A stretch of 27,559 nucleotides of DNA from IMG/VR virus record IMGVR_UViG_3300032116_001077, positions 1-27,559 of that record; one strand, 5' to 3'. This DNA is from a virus. The translations under genes and the position numbers were made by a program. Shown piece after piece: positions 16,291 to 23,053 of the stretch; position 1 is the stretch's first letter, and each line of letters begins with the position of its first letter. Below the pieces are notes generated by a model. That model was not told where the DNA came from. It made no database searches and saw only the letters and a list, made by a program, of their open reading frames with translations.

Positions 16291-17307
16291 ATGGGAGCTT
16301 ACAAACAATTTTTAGCCTCAGACATAATTGTTACTCCATTTGAAGTTAACAAGACATTTACATTCCAAGGAATAAATGTAGGAGAAGCTTCTTCACCTAT
16401 AGCTCTTAATTACCCAGATGTAGGTATTGATAGACTTTTAGGAAGAAACATAACTGGTTCTTTATTTAACCTCAACTCAGATCCTACAACAGGACTATTA
16501 GGAGTTCAATATCAAAGATTAGTCTACAATTCAGTTTTAGAACTTTACTATTCAAACTACTTAAGTTCTAGCTATGGTGATCCAGTTAGTAGACCAATTC
16601 TAATTCCTGGATTTGACACTCAAGGAGATAGATTAGTAGGTTCATCTTCAAATCAAGCTTACGATAATTATCTTCAAACTACATTAACTTACCCAAAATA
16701 TTTTCCTACAGCATCTGATGCTCTTGTAGGAGTGATTTCTATTCCAGTCCGTTTATTTGGTGACTATATACAACCTAATTCATTTGTATTTTCAAGTACT
16801 ACAACTAGTGGAAGTTTAACAGATGATGGAGAAGGAAATATCTTGTATCAAGGAGATATAGTTGGAAATATATTTTATCCTCATGGTCTTATCATATTAA
16901 CTGGTAATAACTCAAGTTCATTTGGATCTGGTTCTGTATATGGTAGTGCAATTTATGGAACATCCGTTTACGGAGCCTCTACCTCATTCATTGATGAATT
17001 AGAAGCATTTATTACTTCTTCAAATGTAACTTGTTCTTTCTCTAGCTCATATACCATTTATGAATCTCAATATAAATGTACTATTAGAGAAAATGAATTT
17101 AATTTTACATTAAATCCAAGTGCCATCTCAGGAAGTACTGAAGGTACAGTTTATGGATTTGTAACTGAATCTTATTTCTCACCATATATTACTACAGTAG
17201 GTTTATATGATGAAGATCAAAACTTATTAGCTGTAGGAAAATTATCTCAACCGGTACCAACCTCACCAACAACAGATACAACAATATTGATAAACATAGA
17301 TAGATAA
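16291..17307 (+). CDS. Tail structural protein B, paralogue of the upstream gene in its C-terminus
   Basis: A 338-residue protein laid out like the gene before it. The N-terminus (MGAYKQFLASDIIVTPFEVN) differs, the middle is beta-rich, and a short YG repeat (VYGSAIYGTSVYGAS) sits at about 213-228. Residues about 264-338 (TIRENEFNFTLNPSAISGS, then TTVGLYDEDQNLLAVGKLSQ) align with the C-terminus of the upstream protein. Tandem duplication followed by divergence of the N-terminal two thirds fits proteins whose variable part faces outward, for instance receptor-contact proteins. An ATG at 16287 exists in another frame; 16291 is chosen because it is in frame. The stop overlaps the next ATG (TAATG). 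Confidence 0.6.
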   Translation: MGAYKQFLASDIIVTPFEVNKTFTFQGINVGEASSPIALNYPDVGIDRLLGRNITGSLFNLNSDPTTGLLGVQYQRLVYNSVLELYYSNYLSSSYGDPVSRPILIPGFDTQGDRLVGSSSNQAYDNYLQTTLTYPKYFPTASDALVGVISIPVRLFGDYIQPNSFVFSSTTTSGSLTDDGEGNILYQGDIVGNIFYPHGLIILTGNNSSSFGSGSVYGSAIYGTSVYGASTSFIDELEAFITSSNVTCSFSSSYTIYESQYKCTIRENEFNFTLNPSAISGSTEGTVYGFVTESYFSPYITTVGLYDEDQNLLAVGKLSQPVPTSPTTDTTILINIDR

Positions 17308-17747
17308 TGTGGTTATACGAAAATAAAGTTATAGAAAAGATAGAAGATTTCCCTGAAAATACATTTGGTTTTATTTACAAAATTACTAACAACGAAACTG
17401 GAAAGTTTTATATTGGTAAAAAACAACTTATATCTCAAACAAATATTAAACTAGGTAAAAAAGAATTAGCAGCCTTACCAACCCAGCGAGGCAAAAAACC
17501 TACTAAAAAATTAGTTACTAAAGAATCTAATTGGAAAGAATATTGGGGTAGTAATAAGTTCTTATTAGAAGATATAAAAAATTTAGGTTTAGATAAATTC
17601 CAACGAGAAATATTAGTTATATGTCCTAATAAAAAACTTTTAACATATTGGGAACTAGCACTACAGTGTAAGCATGATGTGTTGCAAGTAAATTGCTATA
17701 ATGATAACTTGTTAGGTAAGTTTTATAGAAAGGATTTTGAGGTCTAA
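17307..17747 (+). CDS. GIY-YIG-type endonuclease-like protein
   Basis: A 146-residue protein whose N-terminus has the GIY-YIG fold signature: FGFIYKITN (about 20-28) and, ten or so residues on, FYIGKKQL. A basic insert (about 50-72), then NWKEYWGSN and a later Glu in TYWELALQ (the usual catalytic-metal Glu position) complete the pattern. Proteins like this occur in T4-like phages, some as free-standing homing endonucleases of the Seg type. This one starts on the stop of a tail gene (TAATG), which suggests stable integration into the operon rather than a recent insertion. No SD and no own promoter motif. Whether it is an active nuclease cannot be judged. Confidence 0.65.
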   Translation: MWLYENKVIEKIEDFPENTFGFIYKITNNETGKFYIGKKQLISQTNIKLGKKELAALPTQRGKKPTKKLVTKESNWKEYWGSNKFLLEDIKNLGLDKFQREILVICPNKKLLTYWELALQCKHDVLQVNCYNDNLLGKFYRKDFEV

Positions 17748-17765
17748 AGTTAGGCCTTTCAAAAT
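17734..17765 (+). terminator. Imperfect hairpin at the end of the tail operon, weak terminator candidate
   Basis: ATTTTGA (17734-17740) pairs with TCAAAAT (17759-17765) and GGTCT (17741-17745) with AGGCC (17752-17756, one G-T pair), with two unpaired T on one side and a loop of AAAGTT. The hairpin contains the stop codon of the endonuclease gene. There is no T run after it, so it may act as an RNA 3' end or processing structure rather than a true intrinsic terminator. Confidence 0.35.
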
Positions 17766-17785
17766 ACGCTTGTTATATTAAAATC

Positions 17786-18718
17786 ATGGTTGATAATGCT
17801 TTAGTGTATTTAATGGATTCTGTCTTAGGTAAAGGTAAACCTACATCTAAAGGTAATAGATCCTACCATTGTCCTGAATGTAAACACCATAAACTTAAAT
17901 TAGAAATTAATTTAGAGGAACATTCACCTCATTTCCAGTCTTATCAATGTTGGGTTTGTGGATTCAAAGGTAAAAAATTAACTACATTATTTAAGAAAAT
18001 TGGAGCAGACTCAGATAAAGTAAATGAGTTAAGATTATTAGTTAAATCTACTTCTAAAGAAACTAAAATAACAGTTGAAACTAAAAAGGCAATCCTACCA
18101 GATGAATTTATTTCATTAATAAATCCTCCAACTAGTATCATATCTAAACACGCCTTACATTATTTAAAAAATAGAAATATCACTAGAGAAGATATTATTA
18201 AATATAATATAGGATATTGTGAGTTTGGTAGGTACGCTAATATGATTATAATTCCTTCTTATAATAGTGAAGGAAATCTCAATTATTTCACCGCAAGAAA
18301 CTTCAATAAAAACACCTCAGTCAAGTATCGCAATCCTGATGTAACTCGTGATATCATTGGTTTAGAGCTTTTTATTAATTGGAATACGCCAATTACTTTA
18401 TGTGAAGGTATGTTTGATGCTATTGCTATCAAACGTAATGTTATTCCATTACTAGGTAAAACTTTACAACCTAGTTTAATGAAAAAACTCATTAACTCTT
18501 CAGTTAATAAAATATATATTGCTTTAGATAAAGATGCTATAAAGCAAGCCTTAAATTTTTGTGAACAGCTAATGAATGAGGGTAAAGAAGTTTACTTAGT
18601 AGATCTAAACGAAAAAGATCCTAGTGATATGGGATTTGAAAAATTTACTAACCTTATTCAGAATACTCAACCTTTAACTTTCTCAAACTTACTTGAGAAA
18701 AAACTCCAAATAATATGA
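17786..18718 (+). CDS. DNA primase, TOPRIM type with N-terminal zinc ribbon
   Basis: A DnaG-related primase that lays RNA primers for lagging-strand synthesis, playing the role of T4 gp61. The N-terminal zinc ribbon has C29-x2-C32 (HCPEC) and C55-x2-C58 (CWVCGFKG). The TOPRIM domain shows the conserved Glu in LCEGMFDAIAI (about 205-214) and the DxD in ALDKDA (about 247-252), followed by a GKEVYLVDL strand. At 310 residues it is slightly smaller than gp61 (342). A central segment (about 125-180, with HYLKNRNITREDIIKYNIG) is the usual linker domain. The start lies 38 bases after the previous stop, without a Shine-Dalgarno or late motif, so it may have an early or middle promoter. Its TGA stop overlaps the nuclease ATG. 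Confidence 0.85.
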   Translation: MVDNALVYLMDSVLGKGKPTSKGNRSYHCPECKHHKLKLEINLEEHSPHFQSYQCWVCGFKGKKLTTLFKKIGADSDKVNELRLLVKSTSKETKITVETKKAILPDEFISLINPPTSIISKHALHYLKNRNITREDIIKYNIGYCEFGRYANMIIIPSYNSEGNLNYFTARNFNKNTSVKYRNPDVTRDIIGLELFINWNTPITLCEGMFDAIAIKRNVIPLLGKTLQPSLMKKLINSSVNKIYIALDKDAIKQALNFCEQLMNEGKEVYLVDLNEKDPSDMGFEKFTNLIQNTQPLTFSNLLEKKLQII

Positions 18719-19503
18719 TAGAAAAAGGTCACTCGATACATAAAAAAAGTATCAAACGTCTACTTGAAGTAGATCATGAAAGTAAACAAGTTAATTTTTT
18801 AGATAATAGATTTTACAATCGAAACGGAGAATATTACCCTTCAGTTACTAGTATTTTACAATACTTTCCTAAAGGTAAATTTTTTGAAAATTGGCTCAAA
18901 GATGTAGGACATAACGCTGATGTTATAGCTAAAAAATCTGCTGATGAAGGTACTCAAACTCACAGTTTAATTGAAAGATATTTAACTGGTGAGCAACTTA
19001 ATTGGTTAGATGAAAAAGGTAACGCTAATTGTTCATTAAACGTCTGGCAAATGTTACTTAAATTTGTTGAGTTTTGGGAAACTGAAAAACCTGAATTAAT
19101 TGAAAGTGAGATCCACTTATTCTCAGATACTCATAAGATAGCAGGTACTTGTGACTTAGTTGTTAGAATGAGAGATGAATTATGGATTTTAGATATTAAA
19201 ACCTCAAACAGTGTTCATACAAGTTATGATTTACAATTAGCTGCTTATACAACATGTTGGAATGAAACATTTGAAGAAAAAATAACACGTAATGGTATTA
19301 TTTGGTTAAAATCATCTAAACAAAAAGCAGATTCTAAAGGTAATAAGATTCAAGGCAAAGGGTGGGAAATAGTGACATCATCACGCACTATTGAAGAAAA
19401 TTGGAACTTGTTTACTAAAGTATACGACCTATTCAAATTAGAAAACCCAGATGCTGAACCTATGTTTAACAAGTTTCCAATGTCTGTTAAACTAAAGTCT
19501 TAA
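18715..19503 (+). CDS. PD-(D/E)XK nuclease of the RecB/Cas4-like family
   Basis: A 262-residue exonuclease-type protein. The order of motifs is characteristic: PSVTSILQYFP near the start, EGTQTHSLIE (H83, E86), E132 before the core, GTCDLVV (D147), LDIKTS (D160, K162) and QLAAYTT (Q174). D147, D160 and K162 form the active site of the PD-(D/E)XK fold and Q174 marks the RecB-like motif. It overlaps the primase stop by four bases (ATGA), so the two are translated together and likely share a role in replication, recombination or DNA end processing. No Cys cluster of an Fe-S Cas4 type is visible. It ends just before a promoter-like motif. Confidence 0.82.
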   Translation: MIEKGHSIHKKSIKRLLEVDHESKQVNFLDNRFYNRNGEYYPSVTSILQYFPKGKFFENWLKDVGHNADVIAKKSADEGTQTHSLIERYLTGEQLNWLDEKGNANCSLNVWQMLLKFVEFWETEKPELIESEIHLFSDTHKIAGTCDLVVRMRDELWILDIKTSNSVHTSYDLQLAAYTTCWNETFEEKITRNGIIWLKSSKQKADSKGNKIQGKGWEIVTSSRTIEENWNLFTKVYDLFKLENPDAEPMFNKFPMSVKLKS

Positions 19504-19519
19504 ATTTTCATCATTCTTT

Positions 19520-19530
19520 AATATTTATAA
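19520..19530 (+). promoter_or_regulatory. Candidate late promoter motif AATATTTATAA, copy 3
   Basis: An exact copy 17 bases after the nuclease stop and 40 bases before ATG 19571. It has the longest leader of the six copies, and a stable hairpin begins within its last two bases. It heads the six-gene enzyme cassette. Confidence 0.6.
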
Positions 19531-19556
19531 GGGACTTGGCTTACCCAAGTTCCCTT
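19529..19556 (+). promoter_or_regulatory. Hairpin in the leader of the enzyme cassette
   Basis: AAGGGACTTGG (19529-19539) pairs with CCAAGT-T-CCCTT (19545-19556) through 11 base pairs with one bulged T and a CTTAC loop. It is the most GC-rich stem in the window after the terminator at 689. There is no T run after it, and it lies between the promoter-like motif and ATG 19571, so it would be near the 5' end of the message. It could stabilise the 5' end, regulate translation, or end a transcript from upstream. Confidence 0.5.
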
Positions 19557-19570
19557 CATATATTTAAGAT

Positions 19571-20371
19571 ATGGTAAAACTTATAGACCTATTATTAGAA
19601 GCAACTCAAAAACCTAAAGCCATCATAATGGCTGGAGGAGCTTCAGTAGGTAAATCAACAGTACTAAATCAAATTCAATCTTCATTAAAAGGATTTGAAA
19701 ATTTAAATGCTGACAAATATGTAGAAGATAAGGACTCACCAATGTATGGTAACTTATCAGCTGCTTCTTCTCAAATCAGAAAAAAAGACTTACCTAGTGC
19801 TATCAATAATAAGAAAAATCTTATTTATGATACCACAGCATCTAACTTAAGTACATTACAGCCTATATTAGATGAATTAAAAGACGCAGGGTATGATGTA
19901 ATGATGATCATGGTATACGCTCATCCAATTGTTTCATTCTTAAGAAACTATAAACGTGAACGTAAAGTCCCAGCAGTTGGTGTTTTAGGTACTTGGGCTA
20001 ATGTTTATAATTTAATTGGAGAATATAAAAAAATATTTGGAAATAACTTTATATTAGTTAGTTCACCTGCTTCCACACCTGAAGAATTTAAGGAAATTGA
20101 AAATTTCCAAAACGCATATGATAATGGAAAGTTAAAAGAATACTTTGACAATTTATTATCCACAGGCGAATTTAAATCTACATTTAAAAAATCTGATGTA
20201 GGTTTATCTCCTGAAGAATTAGCTAAAAGAGAAAAACAAAGGGAAGCTACTCGTAAAACTTTAGAAAAAAATATTGATAAAATAGCTGACACTTACGATC
20301 AAATTCAAACCCAATTAGAACCAACCAATATTAAAGAATTACCTAATAAGGTTAACTCATTTATTAGATGA
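19571..20371 (+). CDS. P-loop kinase of zeta-toxin type with a capsid-targeting-like N-terminus
   Basis: A 266-residue P-loop kinase. The Walker A motif is GGASVGKST (residues 22-30); NADKYVE (about 47-53) and YDTTASN (about 80-86) sit where zeta toxins and related small-molecule kinases bind their substrate, and an Arg-rich RNYKRERKVP (about 115-124) fits the lid. Zeta toxins phosphorylate UDP-N-acetylglucosamine; here the substrate is unknown. The N-terminus, MVKLIDLLLE before A11, places L8-L9-E10 exactly like the ten-residue T4 internal-protein tag, and the kinase fold starts right after it. The C-terminal 60 residues are a charged helix. It is the first gene after promoter motif copy 3 and overlaps the next gene by four bases (ATGA). 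Confidence 0.75.
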   Translation: MVKLIDLLLEATQKPKAIIMAGGASVGKSTVLNQIQSSLKGFENLNADKYVEDKDSPMYGNLSAASSQIRKKDLPSAINNKKNLIYDTTASNLSTLQPILDELKDAGYDVMMIMVYAHPIVSFLRNYKRERKVPAVGVLGTWANVYNLIGEYKKIFGNNFILVSSPASTPEEFKEIENFQNAYDNGKLKEYFDNLLSTGEFKSTFKKSDVGLSPEELAKREKQREATRKTLEKNIDKIADTYDQIQTQLEPTNIKELPNKVNSFIR

Positions 20372-21309
20372 ACTCATTAGTCAAAGAACTTATACAACCC
20401 TTATTAGAAGCCACAACTCAAACAGTAGCTTTATATCCAGGTAAATTCAAACCACCTCATAGGGGACATTTTGCTGTAGTCCAACAATTATTAGATAAAG
20501 CTGATAAAGTAATTATAGTTATCTCACCTATCACAGTAGATGGTATAACAGCTCAACAAAGTGAAGCAGTTTGGAATTTATACAAAACTCTACTTGGCGA
20601 TAAAATAGATATTAAAGTAGTAGATAAATCTCCAGTTAAATATGTTTTAGATACTGTAAAAGAAAATCCTGAGGATAATTTTATGGTGGCTTATGGTAAA
20701 GGAGAAGAAGAAAGATATAAATCACTTGTTGGTAAACCTAATGTTCAAATAATTGATGGTGGTACTATAAGTGATAAAGAAGGCAACTTAAACGCTACTG
20801 ACTTTAGAAATGCTCTCCAAACAAACCAAGATATTTCTAGATTCTTACCAGATGGAATAGATTATCAAGATTTTCTTAAAGCAGTAACAAGTGGAACTCT
20901 TGAAGAAAATTGTGGTTGTCAACACTCTCAACCTACAGATTTTAAAAATGCATTAGCATTGTTAACTAAATATATGCTTGATCAAGGTATGAATATTACA
21001 CCTTTACCTAAATTAAGAATAATAAACAATGATGTAAAAAACGCTAAAAATATTTTAGGTAGAACTGCGTATTATGATCCTAATGATTGTTCAATAACTT
21101 TATATACTTTAAATCGCCATCCAAAAGATGTATTACGTTCATATACTCATGAAATGATTCATCGTATTCAAGATAATGAAGGTAGATTAGGAAATGTAAA
21201 TACTACTAACACTAATGAGGATGGTGATTTAGATCAATTGGAACGTGAAGCATATGAACATGGAAATATGACTTTTAGAAACTGGGAAGACTCAATTAAA
21301 AATGTATAA
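20368..21309 (+). CDS. Nucleotidyltransferase (NMNAT-like) fused to an HExxH metallopeptidase-like domain
   Basis: A 313-residue two-domain protein. Residues about 17-165 form a cytidylyltransferase-like fold: LYPGKFKPPHRGHF (with the HxGH-type motif RGH at 32-34), a VIIVISP strand, and NATDFRNAL (about 142-150) in place of the usual ISxTxxR. Such enzymes make NAD or nucleotide-activated sugars and lipids. Residues about 185-313 look like a zinc metallopeptidase: HEMIH (261-265) with E262 as base, and E294 in LEREAYEHGN as likely third ligand. The N-terminus carries L12-L13-E14 before A15, like a capsid-targeting tag. Between the domains, TLEE then NCGC (178-184) offers a second (L/I)-x-E site, so proteolysis could separate them. 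It overlaps both neighbours. Confidence 0.72.
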   Translation: MNSLVKELIQPLLEATTQTVALYPGKFKPPHRGHFAVVQQLLDKADKVIIVISPITVDGITAQQSEAVWNLYKTLLGDKIDIKVVDKSPVKYVLDTVKENPEDNFMVAYGKGEEERYKSLVGKPNVQIIDGGTISDKEGNLNATDFRNALQTNQDISRFLPDGIDYQDFLKAVTSGTLEENCGCQHSQPTDFKNALALLTKYMLDQGMNITPLPKLRIINNDVKNAKNILGRTAYYDPNDCSITLYTLNRHPKDVLRSYTHEMIHRIQDNEGRLGNVNTTNTNEDGDLDQLEREAYEHGNMTFRNWEDSIKNV

Positions 21310-21832
21310 ACTTACAGACTTATATAAACAACTTAAAGAAGAAGAACAAGCAACTCAAGTATCACAATATAAAATATTTTGTGATATGGATGGTGTGTTA
21401 TGTGACTTTGATAGACGTTTTGAACAATTTGGAGGTATGAAACCTAAAGAATATGAATCTAGGTTTGGTACTAAAAAGTTTTGGGAAATTATAGATAAAG
21501 TAGGAGCCCAATATTGGGCTAAAATGCCTTGGATGCCAGATGGTAAAGAATTATGGAACTATATTAGTAAATATAAACCAGCTTTACTCTCAGCACCATC
21601 TATGGATCCCTCATCTCGTTATGGAAAACATTTATGGGTGAATGAAAATCTACCAGGAACTAAACTAATTTTAGCGAGACGAGAAAAGAAAAGAAATTAT
21701 TCTGGTAAGAATAAAATACTTATTGACGACCGCCCTGATAACATTGAAGAATGGGTTTATGAGGGCGGTATTGGTATTTTACATACATCAGCTCAACAAA
21801 CAATTAAAGATTTACAAGAACTAGGACTATGA
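21302..21832 (+). CDS. HAD-family 5'(3')-deoxyribonucleotidase-like enzyme with a tag-like N-terminus
   Basis: A 176-residue HAD phosphatase of the NT5C type, likely removing phosphate from (deoxy)nucleoside monophosphates. Motif I is FCDMDGVLCDF (D28 nucleophile, D30 acid/base), motif II the Ser in LLSAPS (about 95-100), a Lys in LARREKKRNY (about 124-133) for motif III, and motif IV LIDDRPDN (D142, D143). The catalytic set is complete. In front of the fold stand about 20 extra residues, with L11-K12-E13 before E14, a possible prohead-protease site as in its neighbours. The ATG lies inside the previous gene (8-base overlap), and the end overlaps the next gene by four bases, so it is tightly coupled. 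Confidence 0.8.
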   Translation: MYKLTDLYKQLKEEEQATQVSQYKIFCDMDGVLCDFDRRFEQFGGMKPKEYESRFGTKKFWEIIDKVGAQYWAKMPWMPDGKELWNYISKYKPALLSAPSMDPSSRYGKHLWVNENLPGTKLILARREKKRNYSGKNKILIDDRPDNIEEWVYEGGIGILHTSAQQTIKDLQELGL

Positions 21833-22488
21833 GTAAATTTAAATATAAATTAGTAGAACAAGATGAACCTCAAGGAGGTGGAGAAGAAAGTGGATTAAAA
21901 GGTATTAAGGTAGAACAAGAATTAACCTTAACTACTATGAATGATCTAACTTCTGAAAAAGTTCTTGCTATTTTAAAAGATCCTAAGTATCTTGGAGGTG
22001 TTTACACAGCTAAATCTAAAGAGTTATTAGATTTTGAGAAAAAGGTATTTGGTGATAAACCAACTAATCCTACTCAAGCTAAAAACAATAAAAAGATTTA
22101 TGATGAAAATGGCGTTAAATTATATAAAGAAATAGAAACTGCTACTGGTAAAACATTTGAAAGAGGTAAGGATAAATTTGTCTCTAAAAAAGATAATGAC
22201 GGAAAAGAAATGTTTGTTTTTCCTATCAAATCTCCTAAAAACTTGTCTTTAGTACAAGACTATTTAAAAGAAAAAACTAAAACTCAAATTAAACCTAAAG
22301 TAGTTGATGCTAACACTTTAAAATTCCCATCATCAGATAAATCAGATTTAGAAAAGATTTTGAAAAATGCTGAAGATGCTAAAGTTATATCAAGTAAAGA
22401 TTATACATTAGAAAAAACTGATAAACTTGATGAAAATACAATTCGTCAAGCTATTAAAGAACAATTCTCTAAAATATTCAATAAATAA
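21829..22488 (+). CDS. Lys/Glu-rich protein with a tag-like N-terminus, unknown function
   Basis: A 219-residue, highly charged protein that I do not recognise. It begins MSKFKYKLVE before Q11, with L8-V9-E10 as a possible (L/I)-x-E cleavage site, followed by a Gly/Glu-rich loop. There are three Lys-rich middle segments with small beta-like stretches (KEMFVFPIKSPKNLSLVQDY). The C-terminus has an amphipathic helix, ENTIRQAIKEQFSKIFNK. No Cys, signal peptide or membrane segment. It may be a DNA-binding internal protein, in keeping with its charge and tag, but that is inference. It ends five bases before the zinc-finger gene. Confidence 0.55.
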   Translation: MSKFKYKLVEQDEPQGGGEESGLKGIKVEQELTLTTMNDLTSEKVLAILKDPKYLGGVYTAKSKELLDFEKKVFGDKPTNPTQAKNNKKIYDENGVKLYKEIETATGKTFERGKDKFVSKKDNDGKEMFVFPIKSPKNLSLVQDYLKEKTKTQIKPKVVDANTLKFPSSDKSDLEKILKNAEDAKVISSKDYTLEKTDKLDENTIRQAIKEQFSKIFNK

Positions 22489-22493
22489 CAGTT

Positions 22494-23051
22494 ATGTTAA
22501 AAAAAGATTTTAAATCAGCTGATGTTCAACGTTTACGTAATCTGGTAACAGGTAAACAAAGTGAAAGATCTACTGCTGGTGTAGGTTATAGTAAAAAACA
22601 AGAAACTCATGATGAAGGAGATGTGTGGGAAGAAAATGGTCGTACATGGACTATTAAGAACGGAATAAAACAAAACATTACTAAATTAGACAAAGCTAAA
22701 AAAGAGGTAACTCTCCCATTATTTTGTCCTTGTTGTGATCAATTGATGAAGAATAAAAATGATAAGTTATTCTATATCCAATATAAAAGATGCTTTAATT
22801 GTCAGGTAGATTTCGAAACTGATATCCGTAAACGTGGTTTATGGGAAGAATATGAGAAAAATATCATTAATTCAGATATTGATAGTCTAATTCAAGATTA
22901 TAATGTTTGGATTGATGAAATTGTAAATAATTCAAATGAGTCATTCATTACTGAAAATGGTGATGTAGAGCGTTGGGTTGGTTCTAGTAAGAAGAAGTTG
23001 TTGGAAAGTAAGGAAGAAACAATTAAATATTTACAAAGTTTGAAAAAATAA
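22494..23051 (+). CDS. Conserved zinc-finger protein of marine myophages, unknown function
   Basis: A 185-residue protein. A motif-rich N-terminal half includes GYSKKQETHDEGDVWEENGR and TWTIKNGIKQNITKLDKAKK (about 31-70), which I recognise from other marine T4-like phages where it is unassigned. Then a zinc ribbon: C78, C80, C81 (FCPCCDQ) and C100, C103 (RCFNCQ). The C-terminal part (about 115-185) is helical. It lacks the (L/I)-x-E tag of its neighbours. The zinc site suggests nucleic-acid or protein binding. No Shine-Dalgarno in front of the ATG. Confidence 0.65.
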   Translation: MLKKDFKSADVQRLRNLVTGKQSERSTAGVGYSKKQETHDEGDVWEENGRTWTIKNGIKQNITKLDKAKKEVTLPLFCPCCDQLMKNKNDKLFYIQYKRCFNCQVDFETDIRKRGLWEEYEKNIINSDIDSLIQDYNVWIDEIVNNSNESFITENGDVERWVGSSKKKLLESKEETIKYLQSLKK

Positions 23052-23053
23052 CT

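Noticed and set aside
17944-20292. Minus-strand open frames opposite the primase and kinase genes
   Set aside because: They mirror conserved coding sequence (zinc ribbon, TOPRIM, Walker A proteins) and have composition expected of antisense frames.
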